NCBI GenBank assembly: GCA_026996855.1
Contig: JALWJZ010000103.1
Span: forward strand, 1 to 64,000
Direction of reading: 5' to 3'
Source: Anaerolineales bacterium
GTDB taxonomy: Bacteria > Chloroflexota > Anaerolineae > Anaerolineales > DRMV01
Length of the DNA: 64,000 nt
Shown: one piece after another, positions 16,990 through 25,211 of the stretch
How the letters are laid out: each line of letters opens with the position of its first letter
Numbering within the stretch: position 1 is the stretch's first letter
Program-made: the position numbers and the translations under genes
The notes under the pieces: model-generated
Databases searched by the model: none
What the model saw: only the letters and a program-made list of their open reading frames with translations
Told to the model about the DNA's origin: nothing

Positions 16990-18237
16990 GTGAAGAACGT
17001 GGTTCTCCGCTGCAAAATCTGCGGCCAGACGTATCCCCCGGAACCTCGGTACATGTGCGAAACCTGTTTTGGCCCGCTGGAGGCCTTCGTCACACCCCAG
17101 GACGACCCCATGACCCTGCGCCAACGCATTCTCGCAGGCCCCCCGAGCCTGTGGCGCTATGTCGATTTCCTCCCGGTGGAAAGGCCCCTGGCCGGCCCAC
17201 ACACTGGATGGACCCCCCTCAAAAAAGCCGAAAACCTGGGCCGGATGTTGGGCCTGCGCCACCTGTACCTCAAGGACGATTCCGTCAACCATCCCACTCT
17301 GTCGTTCAAGGACCGGGTGGTTTCCGTGGCCCTGACCAAGGCCCAGGAATTCGGCATGGATACGGTCTCCTGCGCCTCGACGGGCAACCTGGCCAACGCG
17401 GTGGCCGCGCAGGCCGCCCACCTGGGCCTGCGCGCGGTGGTGTTCATCCCTGCGGACCTGGAACCCCAAAAACGGGTGGGTAGCGGTGTGTTCGGCCCTC
17501 TGGTGGTGGCCGTGGACGGCAACTACGACCAGGTGAACCGGTTGTGCACGGAAATCGCGGACGACCTGGGCTGGGGCTTCGTCAACATCAACCTGCGGCC
17601 CTACTACGCCGAAGGCTCCAAGACCTTAGCCTTTGAAACCGTGGAACAACTGGGGTGGCGCGCGCCGGATGCGGTGGTCGCGCCCGTGGCTTCCGGCTCC
17701 CTGTACACCAAACTTTGGAAGGGCTTTCAGGAATTCCGCCGGACCGGCCTCATCGAAGGCCCCCTGCCCCGCATGTACGGTGCCCAGGCTGCGGGTTGCG
17801 CGCCCATTGCCCAGGCGTGGAAGGCGGGCCGGGAGGAGGTCCAGCCCGTCAAACCCCGGACCATTGCCAAATCCATCGCCATCGGCAACCCCGCGGATGG
17901 GATGTTCGCCCTGCAAGTGGCCCGGGAGAGCCGCGGCGGCTTCGAGGCCGTCACCGACCGGGAAATCGTGGAAACCATGCGGCTGCTGGCCGAAACCGAG
18001 GGCATCTTCACCGAAACCGCGGGCGGCACCACCATCGCGATCCTGCGCAAACTGGCCCGAGAAGGGGCCTTCGACCCCGACGAAACCGTGGTGGCGTACA
18101 TCACCGGCAACGGATACAAGACCCTGGAAGTGGTGGCCGACGGCCTGGAAGAACCCGTGGCCATCGCACCCACCTGGGAAGACTTCGAAAACCGAGTGCT
18201 GCCTCGCTTGACCGCGCCCGTACCCGCGTTATCGTAG
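16990..18237 (+). CDS. Threonine-synthase-like PLP enzyme under SAM riboswitch control (possible homocysteine-forming enzyme)
   Basis: 415 residues from a GTG start with AAGGAGGTG six bases upstream. The ORF-track start at 16873 lies inside the riboswitch. An N-terminal zinc ribbon (C8, C11, C23, C26) precedes a fold-type II PLP domain. Lys107 in LSFKDRVV is the Schiff-base lysine, ASTGNLANA is the phosphate loop, and ETAGGTT lies near the C-terminus. By family it would convert O-phosphohomoserine to threonine. However, it is controlled by SAM and followed by a sulfur-carrier/activator fusion and a methionine-synthase-type gene. I infer that it may instead replace the phosphate of O-phosphohomoserine with sulfide carried as a thiocarboxylate, giving homocysteine. 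Family high confidence; altered reaction is inference. Confidence 0.88.
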   Translation: MKNVVLRCKICGQTYPPEPRYMCETCFGPLEAFVTPQDDPMTLRQRILAGPPSLWRYVDFLPVERPLAGPHTGWTPLKKAENLGRMLGLRHLYLKDDSVNHPTLSFKDRVVSVALTKAQEFGMDTVSCASTGNLANAVAAQAAHLGLRAVVFIPADLEPQKRVGSGVFGPLVVAVDGNYDQVNRLCTEIADDLGWGFVNINLRPYYAEGSKTLAFETVEQLGWRAPDAVVAPVASGSLYTKLWKGFQEFRRTGLIEGPLPRMYGAQAAGCAPIAQAWKAGREEVQPVKPRTIAKSIAIGNPADGMFALQVARESRGGFEAVTDREIVETMRLLAETEGIFTETAGGTTIAILRKLAREGAFDPDETVVAYITGNGYKTLEVVADGLEEPVAIAPTWEDFENRVLPRLTAPVPALS

Positions 18238-18350
18238 AGGAGGCTTTTGGCGCGCGATGCCTGGACGCGATTTCGGCAAAAGGCCCCAACCGCTCGGCGA
18301 ATCGCCATCCCGGATTCGGTTTCTCGAAAATCCGCCAAGGAGGCAAGGCT

Positions 18351-19847
18351 ATGCCCGTCACCATTCGCATTCCCGGCCCGTTGCGTCGTCTGACCAACGG
18401 CGAAAAAGCCGTGCAGGTAGACGCCCGCACCGTGGGTGAAGCCCTGGCCGCGCTGCGAGAACGGCATCCGCAACTGGCCCAACGCCTGTTCGACGAGCAG
18501 GGCCAACTCAAGCCCTTCGTCAACGTGTACCTGAACAACGAAGACGTACGCTTCTTGCAAAACCTGGAAACGCCCCTGGAAGACGGCGCGGTGCTCTCCC
18601 TGGTACCGGCCATGTCCGGCGGCGACCAGGCCTCGGATTCTACCAAGGCGAAAGAGGAAGCAACCCCCTCCCGGGGCCTCATCCCCGACGAAAACCTGCC
18701 CCCACTTTCCGAAGAGGAAATCCACCGTTACTCCCGCCACCTGCTCATGCCCGAGGTGGGCCTGAAAGGGCAGCAGAAACTCAAGGCCGCGTCGGTGCTC
18801 ATCGTGGGTACCGGGGGGCTGGGTTCCCCCGCGGCCCTCTACCTAGCCGCGGCCGGTGTGGGGCGCATCGGCCTGGTGGATTACGACGTGGTGGACGAGA
18901 CCAACTTACAACGCCAAATCGTCCACGGTACCAGCACCGTGGGTATGCTCAAGGTGGAATCGGCCAAACAACGGTTGCTGGACATCAACCCCTACATTAC
19001 GGTCGAAACCTACAACACGGTGTTGACCTCGGAAAACGCCATGGATATCCTGCCCAAGTACGACGTCATCATCGACGCTACGGACAACTTTCCCACCCGT
19101 TACCTGCTCAACGACGCGTGCGTGTTCCTGGGCAAGCCGTTGGTGTACGGCGCCATCTTTCGCTTCGACGGCCAGGCCAGTGTGTTCTACGCCAAGGAAG
19201 GCCCCTGTTACCGCTGCCTTTTCCCAGAGCCGCCCCCGCCCCACCTGGTGCCCACCTGTGCGGAAGGCGGCGTGTTCGGCGTGTTGCCCGGGGTCATCGG
19301 CGCCATCCAGGCCACCGAGGCCATCAAACTCATCCTGGGGATTGGTGAAACCCTGGTGGGCCGTCTGCTCCTCTACGACGCGCTGGACATGAATTTCGAC
19401 CTCATTCGGGTGCCCAAGAACCCCAAGTGCAAGGTGTGCGGGGAAAACCCCGAAATCACGGAACTCATCGACTACGAAGCCTTCTGCGGGATGCCCGCCC
19501 ACGACCACCTGGAGGGCAGCGCAGGGGAGGAATGGGACATCACCCCCAGGGAACTGGCGGAACGGCTGGCCCGGGGCGAGCGCATTCGCCTCATCGACGT
19601 ACGGGAACCCCACGAGTTGGAAATCGTGCGTTTCCCCGGTGCGGAAAACATCCCCCTTTCCCAATTACCCGAACGCATGCACGAACTGGACAGCAGCGAG
19701 GAAATCGTGCTCATCTGCCATCGCGGTTCCCGTTCGGCCCGGGCCTTGTATTTGCTCCAAACCGCGGGCTTTCGCCGGGTGAAAAACCTACGCGGCGGCC
19801 TGCAGGCCTGGGCCAAAGAAGTGGACCCCAGCATGGTGGTGTATTGA
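18351..19847 (+). CDS. MoaD/ThiS-MoeB/ThiF-rhodanese fusion: sulfur carrier with its own activating enzyme
   Basis: 498 residues from the ATG at 18351 with AAGGAGG seven bases upstream. Residues 1-91 are a beta-grasp sulfur carrier (IRIPGPLRRLTNG, TVGEALAAL, VNVYLNNEDVR) ending in SGG at 89-91. A linker of about 27 residues follows. Residues 118-375 are a MoeB/ThiF adenylyltransferase: GTGGLGSPAALYLAAAGVG from 153, DATDNFPTRYLLND, PTCAEGGVFGV, with zinc cysteines in CYRC and CKVC. The last 110 residues are a rhodanese domain (LIDVREPHELEIVRFPGAENIPL, active-site Cys in ICHRGSRSA). No start codon lies between the Gly-Gly and the MoeB part, so the carrier is made as a fusion. Confidence 0.92.
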   Translation: MPVTIRIPGPLRRLTNGEKAVQVDARTVGEALAALRERHPQLAQRLFDEQGQLKPFVNVYLNNEDVRFLQNLETPLEDGAVLSLVPAMSGGDQASDSTKAKEEATPSRGLIPDENLPPLSEEEIHRYSRHLLMPEVGLKGQQKLKAASVLIVGTGGLGSPAALYLAAAGVGRIGLVDYDVVDETNLQRQIVHGTSTVGMLKVESAKQRLLDINPYITVETYNTVLTSENAMDILPKYDVIIDATDNFPTRYLLNDACVFLGKPLVYGAIFRFDGQASVFYAKEGPCYRCLFPEPPPPHLVPTCAEGGVFGVLPGVIGAIQATEAIKLILGIGETLVGRLLLYDALDMNFDLIRVPKNPKCKVCGENPEITELIDYEAFCGMPAHDHLEGSAGEEWDITPRELAERLARGERIRLIDVREPHELEIVRFPGAENIPLSQLPERMHELDSSEEIVLICHRGSRSARALYLLQTAGFRRVKNLRGGLQAWAKEVDPSMVVY

Positions 19848-19861
19848 AGGAAATGGGCGGA

Positions 19862-20220
19862 TGGGCGAATGAGCGAATATGCGGATGGGCGGCTTTTGGA
19901 GTGCGGCGGCTCAACGCCGCCTTGGGAAAGCGGTAAAGCGGTAGGGCGGTAAAGCGATAAAACGGTAAGGCGATAAAGCGGGAAGGCAAATTTTTGGAGT
20001 GCGGCGGCTCGACGCCGCTTTGGGAAAGCGGTAAGGCGGATTTGCGGGCGGGTAGGGGCGCAGCGGTGCTGCGTCCCCGGCGGTGCTGCGTCCCCGGCGG
20101 TGCTGCGTCCCCAGTGGTGTCGAGCCACCGCAGTCCCCAACTGGGGTGCTTTGGGGTGCGGATATGTGAATGGGCGAATGAGCGAATATGCGAATGGGCG
20201 AATGAGCGGATATGCGAAGG
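19862..20220. repeat. Intergenic repeat cluster (GAATGAGCGAAT-type and palindromic GC-rich units)
   Basis: This 388-bp gap carries no gene. At both ends are several copies of a short unit of the form GGGCGAATGAGCGAATATGCG. Between them are two copies of a palindromic unit (GGAGTGCGGCGGCTCRACGCCGC), GCGGTAAAGCGGTAGG-type short repeats, and three copies of CGGTGCTGCGTCCCC. The macro-domain gene begins 16 bp after the last unit. Similar units recur at 28.1 and 44.9 kb. Confidence 0.85.
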
Positions 20221-20235
20221 AAAAGGAGGCGAGCC

Positions 20236-20817
20236 ATGACCAACCGAGTGCTGCGCGAGGTGACCGTAGGGTCGGCCCAGGTGCAGTTGGTGCAGGGCGA
20301 CATCACCGAGGAGCAGGTGGATGCCATCGTGAACGCGGCCAACAAATACCTGGAACACGGCGGCGGGCTGGCCCGAATCATCGTCAAGAAGGGTGGCTCC
20401 GTCATCCAGGAGGAAAGCCATCGGTGGGTGCGGACCCACGGCCCGGTGCGCCACGAGGAACCGGCCTACACCACCGCGGGCGCGCTCCCGGCCCGATACG
20501 TCATCCACGCGGTGGGGCCGGTGTGGGGCGAGGGCGACGAAGACGCGAAACTGGCCGTCGCGGTGCAGGGTTCCCTGCGCCGGGCCGAGGAACTGGGATG
20601 CACGTCCATCGCCCTGCCCGCGATTTCCACCGGCATTTTCGGTTTTCCCAAAGACCGCGCGGCGCACGTCATCTTTCGGGCCGTGAGGGATTACCTGCGG
20701 GATGCGCCAACAACCCCTCTTCGACAGGTGCGCATCGTGGTGTACGATGCCCCCACCGTGGAAGCCTTTCGGGAAGCGTGGGACACCTTCCCCTGGAACG
20801 CCGAGGCATCCGCATGA
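20236..20817 (+). CDS. Macro-domain protein (ADP-ribose/OAADPr binding or hydrolysis)
   Basis: 193 residues from the ATG at 20236, behind AAAAGGAGG. The longer ORF-track start is within the repeat cluster. Macro-domain hallmarks are clear: QGDITEEQVDAIVNAANKYL, HGGGLARII, and the phosphate loop LPAISTGIFGFPKDRAA. Such proteins bind ADP-ribose and often remove it from proteins, RNA or O-acetyl-ADP-ribose. The gene overlaps the next one by four bases (ATGA), so the two are translationally coupled. Its role in a methionine operon is unclear. Confidence 0.92.
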   Translation: MTNRVLREVTVGSAQVQLVQGDITEEQVDAIVNAANKYLEHGGGLARIIVKKGGSVIQEESHRWVRTHGPVRHEEPAYTTAGALPARYVIHAVGPVWGEGDEDAKLAVAVQGSLRRAEELGCTSIALPAISTGIFGFPKDRAAHVIFRAVRDYLRDAPTTPLRQVRIVVYDAPTVEAFREAWDTFPWNAEASA

Positions 20818-22721
20818 CCCTCGATTCTCGTGAAGCCTTCATCCAATGGCTGGAGCACCGGGCCCGGCCCATCGTACTGGACGGGGCCATGGGTACCATG
20901 CTCCACGCCCGGGGCATTTCCTTCGACGAATGCTTCGACGCCCTGAACCTGACCCGACCCGCCCTGGTCGCCGACGTGCACCGAGCCTACCTGGAGGCGG
21001 GCGCGGACATCCTGCTCACCAACACCTTCGGCGCCAACCGCTTCCGCCTGGCCGAGCACGGCCTGGAAGACCGGGTGGCCGAAATCAACCGGGCCGGGGT
21101 GGAACTGGCCCGCCGCGTGGTCATGGCCGCGTTCAAAGAGCAGGAGGTTTTGGTGGCCGGCGACGTCGGTCCCCTGGGCGTGCGCCTGGCTCCCTTCGGG
21201 CGGGTTTCCAAAGAGGAGGCCCGGAGCGCCTTTCGGGAACAAATCCAGGCCCTGGCCGACGCGGGGGTGGATTTGCTGGTCATCGAGACCATGGTCAGCC
21301 TGGACGAGGCCCACGAGGCTTTCCTGGCCGCGCGCGAGGTGGCACCGCACCTCCCGGTGGTGGTTTCCCTGACTTACACCCGGGACGACCGCACCCTGCT
21401 GGGGGAAAAGCCGGACCAGGTGGCCCGCCAACTGCGGGATTGGGGCGTGGACGTACTGGGCGCCAATTGCTCCAGCGGCCCTTCCCAGTTGCTGCGCATC
21501 CTGCGGGCCATGCGCAAAGCCGTGCCCGAAGCCCTGTACTGGATAAAGCCCAACGCAGGCTGGCCCGAACGCCTGCCCGGTGGCCGCATTTTCTACCCCG
21601 CCACCCCCGACTACTTTGCGGATTTCGCCCGCCAGTTCGTGGAAGAGGGCGCACGCTTCGTTGGCGGTTGTTGCGGCACCACCCCGGAGCACATCCGGGC
21701 CGTGGCTCAGGCCCTGAGGGAAATGCGCGTTTCTCCGGTGAGCAATGGAGTTCAGGTGCTTTCCCACCCCCGCCGCTTTCCCGAAGAAACGGAAGCGCCG
21801 CGTGAAGAAGAGGTCTATCCCAGCCAACTGGCCCGGAAACTGGCCCGAGGAACTTTCGTCTTCGCGGTGGAAATGTCTCCCCCGCGGGGCGTTTCCCTGC
21901 ACAAGACCCTTTTGCACGCCGCCTTGTTGAAAGAGGCCGGCGCGGACGTGGTCAACATCGCGGACAGCCCCATGGCCCGCATGCGCATGAGTCCCTGGGC
22001 CGTGTGCCATCGCATTCAGGAAGACGTGGGCATCGAGACCACCCTGCACTTTCCCACCCGGGGGCGCAACCTGCTCCGGGTGCAGGGCGACCTGCTGGCC
22101 GCCCACGCCCTGGGCATCCGCAACATCTTCGTGGTCATGGGCGACCCCACCTCCATCGGCGACTACCCCGAAGCCATGGACGCCTACGACGTGGTGCCCT
22201 CGGGCTTGATTAAACTCATCAAACAAAGTTTCAACCGGGGAAAGGATTACGCGGGCAACCCCCTGGACGAGCCCACCCGCTTTTTCATCGGGTGCGCCCT
22301 GAACCTGATGGCGCCGGACCCGGAGCGGGAGATGAAGGTGCTGCGGCGGAAAATCCGGGCCGGCGCGGATTTTGCCCTCACCCAACCTGTGTACCAGCCC
22401 GAGGAGGCCCGGCGCTTTTTGCAAATGTACGAGGAGCGGTACGGCCCCATACCTATTCCCATCCTGGTGGGGGTGCTGCCGCCGTACAGCCTGCGCCACG
22501 CGCGTTTCCTGCACCACGAGGTGCCCGGCATTCACATCCCGGAGGAGGTCATGCGTCGGCTGGAGCAGGCCGGCGACAAAGCCTGGGAGGAGGGCTTGCG
22601 TCTGGCCGTGGAACTCGTCGAGGCATTGAAGGAGTGGGCGCAGGGCATTTATTTGATGCCGCCTTTCCGAAAGTACTGGATGGCCGCGGAAATCCTGGAA
22701 AAAGTGACGAACGCGGCTTGA
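20814..22721 (+). CDS. Bifunctional homocysteine S-methyltransferase / 5,10-methylenetetrahydrofolate reductase
   Basis: 635 residues, similar in layout to B. subtilis YitJ. Residues 1-310 are a homocysteine methyltransferase domain: DGAMGTMLHARG near 22, NTFGANRFRL, the zinc Cys in GANCSSGPSQ, and the paired Cys in GGCCGTTPEH. Residues 340-635 are the MetF-type TIM barrel (VFAVEMSPPRG, FVVMGDPTSIGDYP, ALTQPVYQPEEARRF). Together they make methyl-THF and methylate homocysteine. The start ATG at 20814 overlaps the macro-domain stop. B. subtilis yitJ is itself S-box controlled, which supports shared control by the riboswitch at 16761. Confidence 0.92.
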   Translation: MTLDSREAFIQWLEHRARPIVLDGAMGTMLHARGISFDECFDALNLTRPALVADVHRAYLEAGADILLTNTFGANRFRLAEHGLEDRVAEINRAGVELARRVVMAAFKEQEVLVAGDVGPLGVRLAPFGRVSKEEARSAFREQIQALADAGVDLLVIETMVSLDEAHEAFLAAREVAPHLPVVVSLTYTRDDRTLLGEKPDQVARQLRDWGVDVLGANCSSGPSQLLRILRAMRKAVPEALYWIKPNAGWPERLPGGRIFYPATPDYFADFARQFVEEGARFVGGCCGTTPEHIRAVAQALREMRVSPVSNGVQVLSHPRRFPEETEAPREEEVYPSQLARKLARGTFVFAVEMSPPRGVSLHKTLLHAALLKEAGADVVNIADSPMARMRMSPWAVCHRIQEDVGIETTLHFPTRGRNLLRVQGDLLAAHALGIRNIFVVMGDPTSIGDYPEAMDAYDVVPSGLIKLIKQSFNRGKDYAGNPLDEPTRFFIGCALNLMAPDPEREMKVLRRKIRAGADFALTQPVYQPEEARRFLQMYEERYGPIPIPILVGVLPPYSLRHARFLHHEVPGIHIPEEVMRRLEQAGDKAWEEGLRLAVELVEALKEWAQGIYLMPPFRKYWMAAEILEKVTNAA

Positions 22722-22746
22722 AAGCCCTATGGCTCCGCGGTATAAA
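22718..22746 (+). promoter_or_regulatory. Promoter of the pyrophosphatase gene
   Basis: TTGAAA and TATAAA are separated by 17 bp. The -35 overlaps the stop codon of the preceding gene. It implies that hppA is transcribed separately from the SAM-controlled operon. Confidence 0.8.
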
Positions 22747-22822
22747 TAGACGGCCTGTTTGACGAAGAAAATGAAACAAAAGGTATTCCCAAATCCGAGG
22801 CGAACGAAGGAGGTCCTCAACG

Positions 22823-25150
22823 ATGGCTCAATTAAGTGCGTTCGAGTGGAGTATGTTGTGGGGTGTGCTGATTGTGGCCCTGCTGGGCCTGCTGTATGCC
22901 TGGTACCTGTGGGCTTATGTCCGGGGCAAGGACACGGGCACGCCCGAAATGCAGGAGGTGTGGCAGGCCATTCGGGCCGGTGCCGAAGCCTACCTGTGGC
23001 GGCAACTCAAGGCCATCATGCCCCTCATCGTGGTGCTCACCGTGGTGCTGTTCCTTTCCGTGTACATCGTACCGCCTACGCCCGAGGCCCGAGAGTTCTT
23101 CGCCGGGAAATCGGAGAACGAAATCCGCTTCCTGGTGGGCCTGGGCCGGGCCATCGCCTTCGTGCTGGGTGCACTGTCGTCCCTGGCCGTGGGCCAGTTG
23201 GGCATGCGGGTGGCCGTGGCCGCGAACGTGCGGGTGACCTCCGCGTCCCGCCGCTCCTTCCGGGAGGCGCTTCAGATTGCCTTCCGCGCGGGCACCATCA
23301 CCGGCATGCTGACCAACGCGCTGGGCCTGCTGGGCGGCACCATCATCTTCATGTACTACCAGATTGCCGCGCCCGACGTGCTGCTGGGCTTCGGCTTCGG
23401 CGGCACCCTGCTGGCCCTGTTCATGCGGGTGGGCGGCGGCATCTACACCAAGGCCGCGGACGTGGGCGCGGACCTGGTAGGCAAAGTGGAAGCCGGCATC
23501 CCCGAGGACGACCCCCGCAACCCCGCGGTCATCGCCGACCTGGTGGGTGACAACGTGGGCGACTGTGCGGGCATGGCCGCGGACATCTTCGAGTCTTACG
23601 AGGTGACCCTGGTCTCCGCGCTCATCCTGGGCCTGGCTCTGTGGCACGCCACGGGCCAAATTGCCTGGGTGGTCTTCCCTCTGGTGGTGCGGGCCATCGG
23701 TGTGCTGGCCTCCATCGTGGGCACCTACCTGGTGGACGAAGACCCCAAACACCCCGGCGACGCCATGCGGGGCATCTTCCGCGGGTACATGATTTCCGCC
23801 TTCATCTCCCTGGTGCTCACCTTTGCTTTTGGCTACTACTACCTGCACGTGATGCAGAACGGCCAACTGGTGGGCGGCTGGTGGCGCACGCCTCTGGCCG
23901 TGGTGACCGGGCTGGTACTGGCCGTGGTGCTGGACCGGCTCACCAATTACTTCACCAGCACCCAGTACAGCCCGGTGCAGGAAATCCGCAACGCCGCGAG
24001 CACCGGTTCTGCCACCCTCATTTTGCAAGGGCTGGTGGTGGGCATGGAATCCTCTGTATGGGCCGCGGTGGCCATGGCCGCAACCATCATGGTCTCGGTG
24101 GGCATCTTCGCCGGGGCCACCGCCGACCCCGTCACCCAGGTGGTCTTCGTGCTCTACGGCGTGGCCATGACCGGCATCGGGCTGCTCACCCTCACAGGCA
24201 ACATCGTGGCCATGGACTCCTTCGGCCCCATCGCGGACAACGCTGGTGGCATCGCGGAAATGGCCTGGTCCGGCCAGGAAGATGAAGAGACCGAAAAGGC
24301 CCAGGCCATCCTGGACCATCTGGACGCCACGGGCAACACCACCAAGGCCATCACCAAGGGCCTGGCCATCGGCACCGCGGTCATCGCCGCGGTGGCCCTG
24401 TTCGCTTCCTACCTGGTGGATGTGACCCGGGCGCAACAAGCCCTGGGCATTCCCGAAACCCAATGGCTGACCAAAACGGGCATTCGGGTCGATATTCCTC
24501 AAGTCTTCGTGGGCCTGCTCCTGGGCGGCGCGGTGCCCTTCCTCTTCTCCTCCTTCGCCATCCAGGCCGTGCGCCGGGGCGCCTCGGCCATCGTGGAAGA
24601 GGTGCGTCGCCAGTTCCGCATGGGCGTGCTGGAAGGCAAGGTGAAGCCCGATTACCAGAAGGCCGTGGACATTTCCACCGCCACCGCGCAGAAGGAACTG
24701 CTTCCCCTGGCCCTGCTGGGCGTGGTCACCCCCATCATCGTGGGCTTGTGGTTGCAGGTGGAAGCCCTGGGCGGCTTCCTGGCCGGTATCATCGTGAGCG
24801 GTCAACTCCTGGCCGTGTTCATGAACAACGCGGGCGGCGCCTGGGACAACGCCAAGAAACTCATCGAGGACGAGCCCAAGGACCCCGAAAAGGGCCTGGG
24901 CAAGGGTTCCGACCGGCACAAGGCCTCGGTAGTGGGCGACACCGTGGGCGACCCCTTCAAGGACACTGCGGGTCCGGCCCTCAACCCCATGATTAAAGTG
25001 GTCAACCTGGTGGCCGTCATCATCGCGCCCATCGTGGTCAAGTACACCCTCAGCCTGCCCGTCATCATCGTGATTCTGATTCTGGTGGGCATTCTGGTTT
25101 GGGTGATTCGCCAAGCCAAGAAACCAGCCGCCCACCTGGACGCATCGTAA
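22823..25150 (+). CDS. hppA: K+-independent H+-translocating membrane pyrophosphatase
   Basis: A 775-residue integral membrane pump with about 16 helices that couples PPi hydrolysis to proton export. The substrate-site segments are present: [35 protein letters not shown] split across 213-245, [14 protein letters not shown], and the C-terminal [18 protein letters not shown]. In the K+-dependence segment the sequence reads [10 protein letters not shown]. Lys at the position equivalent to 460 and Thr at 463 are the signature of K+-independent enzymes. GAAGGAGG precedes the ATG. A clear promoter and terminator make it monocistronic. Confidence 0.95.
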   Translation: MAQLSAFEWSMLWGVLIVALLGLLYAWYLWAYVRGKDTGTPEMQEVWQAIRAGAEAYLWRQLKAIMPLIVVLTVVLFLSVYIVPPTPEAREFFAGKSENEIRFLVGLGRAIAFVLGALSSLAVGQLGMRVAVAANVRVTSASRRSFREALQIAFRAGTITGMLTNALGLLGGTIIFMYYQIAAPDVLLGFGFGGTLLALFMRVGGGIYTKAADVGADLVGKVEAGIPEDDPRNPAVIADLVGDNVGDCAGMAADIFESYEVTLVSALILGLALWHATGQIAWVVFPLVVRAIGVLASIVGTYLVDEDPKHPGDAMRGIFRGYMISAFISLVLTFAFGYYYLHVMQNGQLVGGWWRTPLAVVTGLVLAVVLDRLTNYFTSTQYSPVQEIRNAASTGSATLILQGLVVGMESSVWAAVAMAATIMVSVGIFAGATADPVTQVVFVLYGVAMTGIGLLTLTGNIVAMDSFGPIADNAGGIAEMAWSGQEDEETEKAQAILDHLDATGNTTKAITKGLAIGTAVIAAVALFASYLVDVTRAQQALGIPETQWLTKTGIRVDIPQVFVGLLLGGAVPFLFSSFAIQAVRRGASAIVEEVRRQFRMGVLEGKVKPDYQKAVDISTATAQKELLPLALLGVVTPIIVGLWLQVEALGGFLAGIIVSGQLLAVFMNNAGGAWDNAKKLIEDEPKDPEKGLGKGSDRHKASVVGDTVGDPFKDTAGPALNPMIKVVNLVAVIIAPIVVKYTLSLPVIIVILILVGILVWVIRQAKKPAAHLDAS

Positions 25151-25178
25151 GCCAATCCAGGCCATACATCGTTCGTTC

Positions 25179-25208
25179 AACCCCGGTGGGGCAGCCCACC
25201 GGGGTTTT
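25179..25208. terminator. Bidirectional terminator between hppA and the XDH gene
   Basis: AACCCCGGTGGG and its complement flank a 4-nt loop, with TTTT on the plus side and a matching A-tract on the other. It separates convergent genes. Confidence 0.9.
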
Positions 25209-25211
25209 CGT

